A stretch of DNA of 58,898 bases from Chryseobacterium sp. c4a (GCF_009900745.1 NZ_WXVU01000026.1:1-58898), one strand, 5' to 3'. Shown: positions 26,685-36,176, numbered from the stretch's first letter. A program made the numbers and translations. The notes: a model not told the origin generated them from the letters alone.

Positions 26685-26732
26685 ATGCCTTAATTTGAGA
26701 ATGAATCATTGAACCTTCTCAAATTAAGGCAT
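26685..26732. repeat. 17-bp perfect inverted repeat after aroA
   Basis: ATGCCTTAATTTGAGAA (26685-26701) is the exact reverse complement of 26716-26732, with a 14-nt loop. It shares CCTTAAT/ATTAAGG with the repeat before aroA. No T-run follows, although it could still act as a terminator. Confidence 0.8.
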
Positions 26733-26754
26733 CAATCATAAACTACACCCAATC

Positions 26755-27243
26755 ATGAAAAAATTTCTGATCTTATTTGCCTTGGCACTTCCGTTGTCAA
26801 TTTGGGCGCAATACCTTTTACCTAATGAAGAAGTTATCTATTCTTTTGAAACAAAAAATGGAAAAAAAATGATATTGGTAAAGGATAAGAAAGATGAATA
26901 CATCCAATATCGCTTTGGTAACAAAAATAAAGTAGAAATGGAATTTCCTATGGAAAGAACCAAGGATAGCTGGAAAAAATTCACTTATAATTCTTATATG
27001 AGAGGTGGCGGAAAACAAAACTCAGGAATGGAACTTCATTATCTGTCATTCAAAAATAATGGCTATCAATATCAGTTATACAAATCTTACTATGCAGAAG
27101 ATGGATCTTACTCCACCGGAGTTACCGTAACTGATAGTAAAGGGAAAGAAACCGATATTCCAGGGATATACAAGTCGATAAAGGGTAACCTAAGCAGTTT
27201 AGACGAATCCAAATTGATTGTCAAAGAGAATACAGGATTATAA
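26755..27243 (+). CDS. Small secreted protein, unknown function
   Basis: The 162-residue protein has a signal peptide (MKKFLILFALALPLSIWAQ). The mature part alternates beta strands with basic turns (ETKNGKKMILVKDKKDEYIQYRFGNK), contains FTYNSYMRGGGKQNSGMEL, and ends KLIVKENTGL. No family is recognised. The next gene starts 21 bp later and is also exported, so they may be cotranscribed. Confidence 0.65.
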   Translation: MKKFLILFALALPLSIWAQYLLPNEEVIYSFETKNGKKMILVKDKKDEYIQYRFGNKNKVEMEFPMERTKDSWKKFTYNSYMRGGGKQNSGMELHYLSFKNNGYQYQLYKSYYAEDGSYSTGVTVTDSKGKETDIPGIYKSIKGNLSSLDESKLIVKENTGL

Positions 27244-27264
27244 TTCCTGAATATTGTTTTTCCC

Positions 27265-27945
27265 ATGAAAAAGTTATTTTCTTTTGTTGCCATTGTAATG
27301 ACCACTATCGTTTTTGCTCAAAATCTAAAAAATTTTTCTGTCCCTAAAGGGTATAAAAAAGTGACAGAGGTAAAAGGAGATTTGGATAAAGACGGAAAAG
27401 ATGAAACAGTTCTTGTATTTGATACGGATAAAATAGCATCTGATTATGAAAGAGACTTTGGGAAAAAAGATTATCAAAGAGTTTTTTATATTCTGAAACA
27501 TGAACAAGGGAGCCTAAAAATCTGGAAAGAAAACTCCACCCTTTTGTATTCGAGCGGACTCGGTTTTTATCCTGATGATAATATTCTTAACATCCAGATC
27601 AAAAATAATTGTCTGTTTGTGGAACAGAGCTTTTTCAGTAATTCAAGACATACTCAGGTTAGTAAGCATACTTTCAGATTTCAGAATGGAGATTTTTACC
27701 TGATTGGCTCATATGATAATTTTGCAGATACCTGTGATTTTGATATTACCCATGAAATCAATTTTTCTACGGGAAAAGTAATTGTAAACAAAGAGTATTC
27801 TTCATGTGATGAAGAGACGAAAATACCAAAAAACGTTTATAAAGAATTCGTCCATAAATTTAACCCTTTAATTACAATGGATGATTTCAAAATAAGAGAA
27901 CATAGGTTTAAAATTCCTGGGTTGAAGGAAGATTTTATTTTCTAA
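27265..27945 (+). CDS. Secreted protein with an FG-GAP/VCBS-like motif
   Basis: The 226-residue protein has a signal peptide (MKKLFSFVAIVMTTIVFAQ). The segment VKGDLDKDGKDETVLVFD (about 37-54) is a calcium-binding VCBS-type motif found in many Bacteroidota exported proteins. A beta-rich domain follows, with two cysteines in TCDFD and SSCDEE. No enzyme motif is seen. The 240-bp gap after it contains degenerate purine- and pyrimidine-rich hairpin arms but no gene. Confidence 0.65.
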   Translation: MKKLFSFVAIVMTTIVFAQNLKNFSVPKGYKKVTEVKGDLDKDGKDETVLVFDTDKIASDYERDFGKKDYQRVFYILKHEQGSLKIWKENSTLLYSSGLGFYPDDNILNIQIKNNCLFVEQSFFSNSRHTQVSKHTFRFQNGDFYLIGSYDNFADTCDFDITHEINFSTGKVIVNKEYSSCDEETKIPKNVYKEFVHKFNPLITMDDFKIREHRFKIPGLKEDFIF

Positions 27946-28185
27946 GAAGGAAGCTGGAGGTTAACTATCCCTGAAAAGCCATAGTAGACTTTTGATCTGC
28001 TATTTCAGTATATAAAAAAGAAAATACCTCATCCTCGACTCAAAGTACTTCCCTCTTCCAGTCCTCAGTATCCTTTCTCTTTACGCAACAACTTAATCAT
28101 CTCTTAAAATTAAATTAACTCCTCATTACTTGACATATTCTTAATTTTAGATCCAATTAAAATTAAAACTATGTTCAAGTACCAA

Positions 28186-29169
28186 ATGAAATATGTAAAA
28201 AACTTTACGCTTAGTATTGCCGCTGCAACCGTGTTCTTCTCCTGTTCAGAAGGAGTGGTAGAAAGAGATTCCAATGAAACAGGTCTTACTTCGGCCAGCA
28301 AAGCAAGTTCTAAAATGGCATCTCTGGCTCCTGTTGAAATGAACAGTTGGATGGCCGGCCTGCAGGATAATATTTCAATTTCAAAAATCTCCATTCCAGG
28401 CACCCATGATTCCGGAGCTCGTATAGATGCCCCCGTAGTGAGTGGTACAGCAAAAACACAAGACCTCAGCATTGCTGAACAGCTGAATGCAGGTGTTCGA
28501 TTCCTGGATATCCGTTGCAGACATATTGATAATTCATTTACGATCCATCATGGTGCTATTTACCAGAATTTAAATTTTGATGACGTATTGAATGCCTGCT
28601 ATGCTTTCCTACAAAGTCATCCATCAGAAACCATCATCATGTCTGTAAAAGAAGAACATGATGCTTCCAATACAACAAGAAGTTTTGAAAGCACTTTTGA
28701 CTCTTATGTTCAAAAAAATCCTTCAAAATGGGATCTTGGAACAAATATTCCTACTCTTGGAGAGGTAAGAGGAAAAATCAAATTGCTTAGAAGATTTTCA
28801 GCAGGAACTGCTAAAGGAATCAATGCAACTTCCTGGGCAGATAATACCACTTTTGAAATCAATAATCCGGGAGCTCAGCTTAAAGTTCAGGATTATTATA
28901 AGGTAACTAACAATGATGATAAATGGAACGGAATTTTCAATCTGCTTAATGAAGCCAAAAGCAGCAATGACAACAGACTTTTCATCAATTTCACCAGCGG
29001 TTATAAACCGGGAATCTTCGGAATTCCAAGTATTCCTACGGTTTCCAATGCTATTAATCCAAAACTTAAAACATACTTCCAAAATAATACAAAAGGCTCT
29101 TATGGGGTAATGCCTATTGATTTTGTAAATACTGAACTAGCTGAATTGATTGTCAAAACTAATTTTTAG
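28186..29169 (+). CDS. Phosphatidylinositol-specific phospholipase C-like lipoprotein
   Basis: From ATG 28186 the product has 327 residues and a lipoprotein signal (MKYVKNFTLSIAAATVFFSC); ATG 28171 would add five residues. The PI-PLC X-domain motifs are present: ISIPGTHDSGA with the first catalytic histidine, LDIRCR, and FTIHHGAIYQ with the second histidine. These are followed by FDDVLNACYAFLQSHPSETIIMSVKEEHD and GKIKLLRRFSA. The enzyme would cleave phosphoinositide-type head groups outside the cell or at its surface. It neighbours other phosphoester-releasing genes. Confidence 0.88.
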   Translation: MKYVKNFTLSIAAATVFFSCSEGVVERDSNETGLTSASKASSKMASLAPVEMNSWMAGLQDNISISKISIPGTHDSGARIDAPVVSGTAKTQDLSIAEQLNAGVRFLDIRCRHIDNSFTIHHGAIYQNLNFDDVLNACYAFLQSHPSETIIMSVKEEHDASNTTRSFESTFDSYVQKNPSKWDLGTNIPTLGEVRGKIKLLRRFSAGTAKGINATSWADNTTFEINNPGAQLKVQDYYKVTNNDDKWNGIFNLLNEAKSSNDNRLFINFTSGYKPGIFGIPSIPTVSNAINPKLKTYFQNNTKGSYGVMPIDFVNTELAELIVKTNF

Positions 29170-29196
29170 TATAGTTAAATATAAATTGTCACCATG

Positions 29197-29226
29197 AAGC
29201 TGTCTCTTTTTGAGGCAGCTTTTTTC
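29197..29226 (+). terminator. Terminator of the PI-PLC gene
   Basis: AAGCTGTCTC pairs with GAGGCAGCTT (one G-U pair) around TTTTT, followed by a T-run. Confidence 0.85.
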
Positions 29227-29383
29227 ATTTACTCTCGCAGATTGAGCAGATTATTTGTTGGGAAATAAATCAATACTCTAATTTTCTTATCTGTAGGCTT
29301 CTGTGTAAATCCGTACAATCTCTGAGAAATAAAATAGCTCACTAAAGTTTTGAAAGTCTTGTAATTTCTATTGGGGATAAATA

Positions 29384-29420
29384 AAAATGCAGCCTTTAAC
29401 TACTAAAGACTGCATTTTTT
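29384..29420 (-). terminator. Terminator of the phosphatase operon
   Basis: AAAATGCAG-c-CTTTA pairs with TAAAG-a-CTGCATTTT; A and T tracts flank both sides. It lies 20 bp after the stop of the minus-strand phosphatase gene. Nothing else is visible in 29227-29383. Confidence 0.85.
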
Positions 29421-29440
29421 ATTCAAAGGAATCAATTCAA

Positions 29441-31267
29441 CTATTTTTCAATTCCGTATGCTGCCATGATCTTGTTGAAAATTTCTGTATTTTCAAATAA
29501 TCCTGTAAATTCTTTGGAGTTCGGCCCATAGGCAAAAACGCTTGATGGAATAGAAGTATGGTCATTGGTACTGAAATTTCCAAACACCCAACCCTCTTTC
29601 AGGCTACCATCTAAAAGTGTTAAGCCACCTGTTTCATGATCTCCTACAACCACTACCAGTGTTTCTTTATTCTCATCTGCAAATTTCATTGCTTTTCCTA
29701 CCACATGATCGAAGTCTAATAATTCGGTCACCAGCTGCTCGATATTGTTACTATGTCCACCACCATCAGTCTGGGAAGCCTCTATCATCATAAAGAATCC
29801 TTTTTTATTATTCTTTAAGTCGTTTAGGGTCAAATCAAAGGCCTCAGCAAGCCAATTTCCTCTGCCGTTGGTTATTCTTTGTGAAGCCAAAAGATCAATA
29901 ATCAATGTTCTGTTATTTATTTTTTGGGCTGATTTAAGATTATGATACAGATCTATTTTGGCTTCTTTAAGCTTCTGTTCTGTTGCTGGGGTCAATCCAT
30001 TGGTAGGGCCTCCGATCAGTATTTTGGTTTTAGAAGTAGCAAAATCTTTCAGAATAGTTTCGGAACTATTTCTGTTATCAGAATGTGCATAGAAGTCTGC
30101 TGGAGTTGCATCGGTTACATCTCCGGTAGAGATCAATCCGGATACCCATCCTTTCGCTGCTATAATATCAGGAATTTGAGCCAAAGCTTTACCTGCGCCA
30201 TCTACACCTACAAATGTATTTTTAGTTTTTGTACCTGTAGAAAAAGCTGTAGATCCCGGTGCTGAGTCTGTAATATAAGCATTGGATGAATTTGTTTTAG
30301 ACAGCCCTGTAGCTTTCATATTGAAAACGTTCAGCTTTCCTTTATTAGCAGTAAAAGCAGCATAATATTGTGGTAAGGAAGTACCATCCGGAATCAGAAG
30401 AATTACATTTTTCACTTTTTTGCTGATACCATCTGTTTTATAGGTGGGTGCATAAGTAGTGTATTCCTTAGTATTCTTGTAGAAGTTCTTTGGAATGGTA
30501 TTCATGAATTTTTTAAGATCCGGAATATGATCGGTATTGATATAGTCTACGCCCAGATCCATCAGGTTTACCCATGCATTGGGAAAATCAGGAGCTCCAT
30601 AGAAACGCATTGGTTTTTGCTGAGCATGAGCTTTATCTACTGCTTTTCTGATCTTATCTGTTTCTTCATCCCTTGGAATTCCTTTCCCATTCCATTTTAC
30701 CAGCTCTGGTAGATCTGCACTGAACATTCCAATTCTTTTTAACTGATCTGCAGAATAGTCTTTACTTAAATCTCCATCAAAATAAAGATAGCTTGGATAG
30801 TTTTTAAAATCTCCAGGCTGAGGTCTTCCGCCTGTGATCACAATTTTCACTCCTGAATTGCTAGTAATTTCAGGATATTTTTTCAATGTATTCACTAATG
30901 CACTCAGCGTTGTTTTATAATCCTGCTTGATATCGATCAACAGCTGTAGTTTTTTAGTTGTATCTGAATAAATATTTCCTTTGTTCAGTTTTATCTGCTT
31001 TGAAATATTGTCCAAATAAAGATTTTCCAGCGTTCTGTCTGCGGAAAGTTCTTTTTCTGTATGGGCTACCCAAAGTTTACCTTTTACCAAAAAAACATCT
31101 GCTTCAATGGATCCAAAATTGGCATAATAAGCCTGCCAAAAAGGGATTTCCTGCATATAATCATTGTGAGAATGGGCATTCCCTACGTTATAATTCAAAT
31201 AATTTTGTGCCTGATTTTCAGAAAAAATGGCAAGGGCCAGCAAGCCCAATATTTTTGATAGTTTCAT
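29441..31267 (-). CDS. Bifunctional GDPD-like and alkaline phosphatase secreted protein
   Basis: From ATG 31267 the product has 608 residues and a signal peptide (MKLSKILGLLALAIFSENQAQ). The frame reaches back to 31372, but that would overlap the SusD gene. The N-terminal domain (about 25-270) looks like a glycerophosphodiester phosphodiesterase/PI-PLC-like TIM barrel (NAHSHNDY, SIEADVFL, LWVAHTEKEL). The C-terminal domain (about 285-608) is an alkaline phosphatase with nucleophile motif DSAPGSTAFSTG, zinc-site segments SQTDGGGHSNN and VVGDHETGG, and a late NDHTSI. The two could act in series, freeing glycerol phosphate and then phosphate. It is the last gene of a SusC-SusD operon that would import the products. 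Confidence 0.88.
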   Translation of the reverse strand: MKLSKILGLLALAIFSENQAQNYLNYNVGNAHSHNDYMQEIPFWQAYYANFGSIEADVFLVKGKLWVAHTEKELSADRTLENLYLDNISKQIKLNKGNIYSDTTKKLQLLIDIKQDYKTTLSALVNTLKKYPEITSNSGVKIVITGGRPQPGDFKNYPSYLYFDGDLSKDYSADQLKRIGMFSADLPELVKWNGKGIPRDEETDKIRKAVDKAHAQQKPMRFYGAPDFPNAWVNLMDLGVDYINTDHIPDLKKFMNTIPKNFYKNTKEYTTYAPTYKTDGISKKVKNVILLIPDGTSLPQYYAAFTANKGKLNVFNMKATGLSKTNSSNAYITDSAPGSTAFSTGTKTKNTFVGVDGAGKALAQIPDIIAAKGWVSGLISTGDVTDATPADFYAHSDNRNSSETILKDFATSKTKILIGGPTNGLTPATEQKLKEAKIDLYHNLKSAQKINNRTLIIDLLASQRITNGRGNWLAEAFDLTLNDLKNNKKGFFMMIEASQTDGGGHSNNIEQLVTELLDFDHVVGKAMKFADENKETLVVVVGDHETGGLTLLDGSLKEGWVFGNFSTNDHTSIPSSVFAYGPNSKEFTGLFENTEIFNKIMAAYGIEK

Positions 31268-31283
31268 AAGACCTTTTAAAAAG

Positions 31284-31318
31284 ACTATATCATCACAGAA
31301 TTTCTGCAATGATATAGT
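31284..31318 (-). repeat. Intercistronic palindrome between susD-like and phosphatase genes
   Basis: ACTATATCAT (31284-31293) pairs with ATGATATAGT (31309-31318), and the loop contains a further CAGAA/TTCTG pairing. It has no T-run. In an operon this can stabilise upstream RNA or reduce expression of the downstream gene. Confidence 0.6.
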
Positions 31319-31340
31319 GATAATATACATGACTAAAATT

Positions 31341-32849
31341 TTACCAACCTTCGTTTTGTTTAATAACACCATGGCTATTTACGATCTCAACCTGTGGAAC
31401 TGCCCAAACATTATGGATAGCTGGATTGAAGTTTCTGGCAGCCCAAGCTTCTTTACCATCCATTCCATGAAGGGGTTTAGCATAGGTTGCCTGTGCATCT
31501 CCCCAACGTACAAGATCTCTGTGTCTGTCTGCCCACTCACCTGCAAGTTCGCAACGTCTTTCGTGCTTCAGATCAACCATAGTACAACCGTTTTTAGCAG
31601 CAAGACCAGCTCGTTTTCTGATCATATTGATTTCCTGATCTGCAGGTTTGTTTTGCATCAATAATGCTTCTGCTTTGATAAGGATGACCTCAGCATAACG
31701 CATAATAGGTACGGCAAAATCTGTACAAGGGTAATCTCCATTAGCATTTACATGCCCATCTTTAAATGGATATTTGAAAGCATCCATATATTTGTTAAAC
31801 TGAGCTTTCGTAAGGGAGTTTGATGTAGCATAGGTTCTTACTGCTCCATCAAAGGTAAACTGATCTCCTTCTTTAAGAATGGTTACACTTCTTCTAAGGT
31901 CTCCGGTTTCGTATTCATCATACAATTCTTTTGTGGGTTGGAAATATCCCCAACCATTATATTTACCCCAACCTTTGTTTTCTAGCATTACTCCCGGAAG
32001 AATACTACCTACTCCATTAAATTTAGTAGTACTCGGTACTGACCAGATATATTCTGAACTGTAGTTGTTTTCAGCTTTAAAAACATCACCAAAATTATTT
32101 AGTAGATTTCTATTTCCTTTGGTCATTACTTCATTAGCCCAATATTCTGCATTCTTCCAATCCTTCATAAACAGATACACTTTTGCAAGCAATGCCCATG
32201 CTGCAGCTTTATGAGGTCTTCCGTAATCTTTGGCTGGAAGTTCTTTCTGGCTAGGTAATAATTCTGCTGCTCTTTTCAGATCGTTTACAATATAATTGTA
32301 GTTTTCCATTACATTAGCAGCTCTCGGAATTGGGTTGGGATCCGGTTCTTTTGTACGATCTATAATAGGAACACCTGCTTTTTCATTTCCATAGCTGTAA
32401 GCCATTTCAAAATACATTCTGCTGCTCATGAACAGTGCTTCTCCCAAGTATTTGTTTTTAACCGCCTGTGAAGCCTGGATATTATCAACATTACGGATCA
32501 CACGATTGGCAACACCAATTACCGTGTATCTTTTGTTCCATTGCGTCTCCAGATCTCCGGCTGCGATATAATTGCTGCTAAAATTCTTCACATTATCAGC
32601 CTCACTCTTCGATCTTCCTGTTACCATATCATCACTGGCATTGATGAACCAGAAAAAACCTCTTCCATAAAATTCACTGTCGGAAAGCGGCTTATACATA
32701 GCATTAGATCCCGTAATCAGGTCATTTTCGCTTTTCCAGAAATTGGCTTCTGTGGGAGTACCTTCCGGCTCTATATTCAGTTCATTGGTACAAGACAATA
32801 CTGCTGCAGAAAGCCCTGTTAATAAAATTACTGTATTGAAAATCTTCAT
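31341..32849 (-). CDS. SusD/RagB-family outer-membrane lipoprotein (phosphatase operon)
   Basis: The 502-residue protein has a lipoprotein signal ending LSC (MKIFNTVILLTGLSAAVLSC, then TNELNIEPEG). It shows the SusD pattern: FWKSENDLITGSNAMYKPL, TPR-like helices (ALFMSSRMYFEMAYSYG, AAAWALLAKVYLFMKDWKNAEYWANEVM) and a C-terminal MRYAEVILIKAEALL with RKRAGLA. It caps the SusC-like channel encoded 26 bp upstream and binds the substrate at the surface. The nearby phosphatase suggests phosphorylated compounds rather than glycans. Confidence 0.93.
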   Translation of the reverse strand: MKIFNTVILLTGLSAAVLSCTNELNIEPEGTPTEANFWKSENDLITGSNAMYKPLSDSEFYGRGFFWFINASDDMVTGRSKSEADNVKNFSSNYIAAGDLETQWNKRYTVIGVANRVIRNVDNIQASQAVKNKYLGEALFMSSRMYFEMAYSYGNEKAGVPIIDRTKEPDPNPIPRAANVMENYNYIVNDLKRAAELLPSQKELPAKDYGRPHKAAAWALLAKVYLFMKDWKNAEYWANEVMTKGNRNLLNNFGDVFKAENNYSSEYIWSVPSTTKFNGVGSILPGVMLENKGWGKYNGWGYFQPTKELYDEYETGDLRRSVTILKEGDQFTFDGAVRTYATSNSLTKAQFNKYMDAFKYPFKDGHVNANGDYPCTDFAVPIMRYAEVILIKAEALLMQNKPADQEINMIRKRAGLAAKNGCTMVDLKHERRCELAGEWADRHRDLVRWGDAQATYAKPLHGMDGKEAWAARNFNPAIHNVWAVPQVEIVNSHGVIKQNEGW

Positions 32850-32875
32850 CTTTTTACTTTTAAATTGTTGTTAGA

Positions 32876-35764
32876 TTAAAACCCGACTTCAAGTCCGAAA
32901 ATAAATGAACGGGCCTGAGGATATCTTCCGGTATCTACACCATAGCTCTCCATCCCTACTTCAGGATCAAAACCTGTATATTTAGTAATGGTAAACAGGT
33001 TATTACTTGTCACATACACTCTGATTTTATTCACATCAAGTTTCTTATAAAGCTCTCTCGGTAACGAGTATCCAACCGTAAGGTTTTTAAGTCTTAGATA
33101 AGAACCGTCTTCTACGTAGAAATCAGATACTTTAGAGTAATTACCATTCGGGTCACCCTGTACCACTCTTGGAATATTGGTATTTGTATTCTGAGGAGTC
33201 CATGCATTCAGAATATCTCTGTCCATATTATAGTTCTGCCCGGTTCCACCTGGGTTTAATGAAATAAATTTTAACCCGTTGAATATTTTGTTTCCATATA
33301 CTCCCTGGAAGAATAAGTTAAGATCAAAGTTCTTCCAAGTCATGTTGTAAGATAATCCGTAAGAGAATTTAGGGTATGGATTTCCAAGGTTTACAAAATC
33401 ATTGTTATTGAGCTGTCCTGTATTTCCTTCCTTCTTCAGGAATTTAATATCACCAGGTTTGGCATTAGGCTGAATAAGATTCCCATTAGCATCTTTATAA
33501 TTGTTGATTTCTGCCTGATTTTGGAAAATTCCATCGGTTTTATAACCATAATAAGAATAAAGAGACTCTCCCACCTTTACACGGGTAGGTTTCAAGACTC
33601 CACGTACGTTATTACTGTTGATAAAGATCTCATCCACATCAGCCAATTGCTTCACCGTATTTTTTAGTTGACTCAATGTTGCTCCAATGGAATAGGTAAA
33701 ATCTCCGGTATTTTTACCATTAAAATTAATACCTAATTCATATCCTTTATCCTCAAATAATCCCGCATTTACATACTGATCTACATAGGTTGCCGTACTT
33801 TGAAGGTTGACATTAAAGATCTGATCGGTTGATTTCTTCACGAAATAATCAAATTGCATAGAAAGCCTGTTATGGAAGAAGGAAGCATCCACCCCAAAGT
33901 TGGTTTGTTCTGATTTTCCCCATTTCAATTCCGAGTTAGCCATTGTCTTCACATAATAAGCAATATTTTGTGATGGATCCTGGCCGAAAATAATGTTATT
34001 ATCACGAATCATCTGCGGATTCACTGCCTGATAAGAAACTCCACCAAGATTTCCTAAAATACCATGACTTCCTCTTAATTTCAGGTTAGAGAGCCATACA
34101 ATATCTTTCATGAAATTTTCTTTAGATACCATCCATGCTCCAGAAATGGAATAATAATCTGCAAAATGTTTTTCTTTAGAGACTAAAGATGTTCCGTCTC
34201 TCCTACCCAATAAGCTGATCATATATTTCCCGGCATAGTCATAATTTACTCTTGCCAGATAAGAAGTTAAAGCACTTCTGTATTTGTAACTTTCTGCTTC
34301 TTTATAAGTATCTGCGGTATTCTGAAGATATCGGAAGGCTTCCGCTTCACTTCTGAAATCAAAAGTTTTAGCACGGAATCCGTCTTCAGTTGTTTTCTGG
34401 AACGTTAGCCCTGCAAGGAAGTCAAAATTATGTTTACCGGTTGTAAATTTGTAAGTAAGGAGCTGCTCGGCAAGAGAAGTTGAAATATTATTGTTCTGAT
34501 ATTCCAAACTGTTGGTATCAAAGATTTTTCCTACTTCCAGTACCCTTGAAGTAAACTCTTTTACATTTCCTATTTTAAAGGTTTGAGCAAAATTGGATCG
34601 GAATTTCAAATCTTTAGCTAACGTAACCTCCATGTAAGGATTGATCAAAATCTCATGAGTAGGATTTTGAATACTGATTCTTTTCAAATAAGCAACAGGA
34701 TTAATCATATCTCCATATCCTCCTGCCACATCAATCGGTAAGCCTGAAAAAGCTCCGGATGGTGTATATACCGAAACATTGGGCGGATAATACATGGCCG
34801 CCACTAAAGCTCCTGTGTATCCATTTCTTGTATTGGCTGTATTTCCGTCGGAATAATTATAATACATATTCTCTCCGATTGTCAACCAGTCTTTTACTTT
34901 GTGTTCAGAGTTTACTCTGAAATTATATCGTTTTGCCTGAGTGTTTAATAAAATCCCTTCAAGACTTCTATGGTTCATTCCCACGAAGAATCTGGATTTT
35001 TCATTTCCTCCGTTCAAGTTTACATTGTATTCCTGAATGGTTCCTGTACGGAAAATCTCTTTCATCCAGTTGGTTCTGGTAATCCCTCCGTCAGAATATT
35101 TATCTGCATTGAAGGCCAATGGAAGGTTATTCAGTTTTCCTGCATTCTCGTATGCCTGGCGCATTACATCTTGGAATTCAGCTGCATTTAAAGATTCTCT
35201 TATTTTCCATGCCTGATTAATTCCGTATTTAACATCAAAATCTACTGTCAGAGTTCCTTTTTTACCTCTTTTTGTGGTAATCAGGATCACCCCTCCGGAA
35301 GATCTCGCCCCATAGATAGCAGCAGAAGCATCTTTAAGAACAGAGATATCCTGAATATCGTTAGGATTAATTGCAGGTGTTCCGTTAAAAACAACTCCAT
35401 CCACTACATAAAGAGGAGACTCACCGTTCACTCCGCCCAGACCTCGGATATTTACTTTAGGAGAGCCATTAGGATCTCCACCTTCATTCACAACCGTTAC
35501 TCCGGGAGCTTTTCCCTGAAGAACTTCACCTACTCCGGATAAAGACCTGGAAGTAAGCTTATCCAATGAAGCCTCCGTAACAGCGCCGGAAACCTTACTT
35601 TTTTTCTGTGTTCCGTATCCAACAACAACAATCTCATCGATGGATTTTTCTTTTAAACTGTCTTTTTTTTGAGAGAGGAACATCGGTGAAGCTGAAATTG
35701 CACCAATAAGTAATACCCTACCCGTTAAATATGTTACTGAGACAGGGATTTTAAATACATTCAT
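32876..35764 (-). CDS. SusC/RagA-family TonB-dependent receptor (phosphatase operon)
   Basis: The 962-residue protein has an N-terminal export signal. It lacks the carboxypeptidase-regulatory-like domain usual in this family. The TonB box and plug start early (SIDEIVVVGYGTQKKSKVSGAV, near 40), with the plug motifs SPLYVVDGVVFNG and ISVLKDASAAIYGARSSGGVILITTK. The beta barrel fills the remainder and ends with an aromatic residue (FGLEVGF). It heads the SusC-SusD-phosphatase operon and should import the bound substrate with TonB energy. Tandem 11-bp repeats lie in its promoter region. Confidence 0.93.
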   Translation of the reverse strand: MNVFKIPVSVTYLTGRVLLIGAISASPMFLSQKKDSLKEKSIDEIVVVGYGTQKKSKVSGAVTEASLDKLTSRSLSGVGEVLQGKAPGVTVVNEGGDPNGSPKVNIRGLGGVNGESPLYVVDGVVFNGTPAINPNDIQDISVLKDASAAIYGARSSGGVILITTKRGKKGTLTVDFDVKYGINQAWKIRESLNAAEFQDVMRQAYENAGKLNNLPLAFNADKYSDGGITRTNWMKEIFRTGTIQEYNVNLNGGNEKSRFFVGMNHRSLEGILLNTQAKRYNFRVNSEHKVKDWLTIGENMYYNYSDGNTANTRNGYTGALVAAMYYPPNVSVYTPSGAFSGLPIDVAGGYGDMINPVAYLKRISIQNPTHEILINPYMEVTLAKDLKFRSNFAQTFKIGNVKEFTSRVLEVGKIFDTNSLEYQNNNISTSLAEQLLTYKFTTGKHNFDFLAGLTFQKTTEDGFRAKTFDFRSEAEAFRYLQNTADTYKEAESYKYRSALTSYLARVNYDYAGKYMISLLGRRDGTSLVSKEKHFADYYSISGAWMVSKENFMKDIVWLSNLKLRGSHGILGNLGGVSYQAVNPQMIRDNNIIFGQDPSQNIAYYVKTMANSELKWGKSEQTNFGVDASFFHNRLSMQFDYFVKKSTDQIFNVNLQSTATYVDQYVNAGLFEDKGYELGINFNGKNTGDFTYSIGATLSQLKNTVKQLADVDEIFINSNNVRGVLKPTRVKVGESLYSYYGYKTDGIFQNQAEINNYKDANGNLIQPNAKPGDIKFLKKEGNTGQLNNNDFVNLGNPYPKFSYGLSYNMTWKNFDLNLFFQGVYGNKIFNGLKFISLNPGGTGQNYNMDRDILNAWTPQNTNTNIPRVVQGDPNGNYSKVSDFYVEDGSYLRLKNLTVGYSLPRELYKKLDVNKIRVYVTSNNLFTITKYTGFDPEVGMESYGVDTGRYPQARSFIFGLEVGF

Positions 35765-35784
35765 GACATCCTATTTAATTAGGT

Positions 35785-35843
35785 GCAAAATTAGAACAGC
35801 CTTTCCTCGTGGTACATTAAGATTTTCTTATGTTTTTATTAAG
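35785..35843 (-). promoter_or_regulatory. Promoter with tandem 11-bp repeats (possible PHO box)
   Basis: On the minus strand CTTAAT, CATAAG and CTTAAT begin exactly 11 bp apart (35838-35843, 35827-35832, 35816-35821). They are followed 17 bp later by a -7 box TAATTTTGC (35785-35793). No TTG is found at the -33 position. Three repeats on one face of the helix in place of the -33 box are typical of activation by an OmpR/PhoB-type regulator. The link to phosphate control rests on the phosphatase in this operon. Confidence 0.5.
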
Positions 35844-36176
35844 AAATTTTAGTTTTTTTCTCTTCCTGAATTCTTTATCGGGAAATTAAATCACTTTTTT
35901 CAATACTATAAAATCAAAAAATAATTATTCTGTTAGTATTCGATGCACAACTGATATTAACTTTATTTTAAATTTATAACCCAACTGAGACAATAGACTA
36001 TAATGAAAGTGCAGATTTCCTTATTTTCTGCTGAAGTATTCCAGAGTAATAAATGACAGACTTCCCTTTTCTTTTTTTACATTTGCTAAAAATAGATTTT
36101 CCCAGCCCTCAGATTATCAAAAAACCGGATTATGAGCGTATAGGAAAATGAAACAATAAAAAATCATACGAATTAA
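35844..36176. other. Intergenic region before the SDR gene
   Basis: About 330 bp of AT-rich DNA. A -7-like TACATTTGC at 36078-36086 could serve the SDR gene, but no -33 TTG is present at the right spacing. No gene or repeat is seen. Confidence 0.45.

Noticed and set aside
31268..31372. Upstream extension of the GDPD/phosphatase gene to 31372
   Set aside because: The extra 35 residues lie in the SusD gene and the intercistronic hairpin; the signal peptide starts at ATG 31267.
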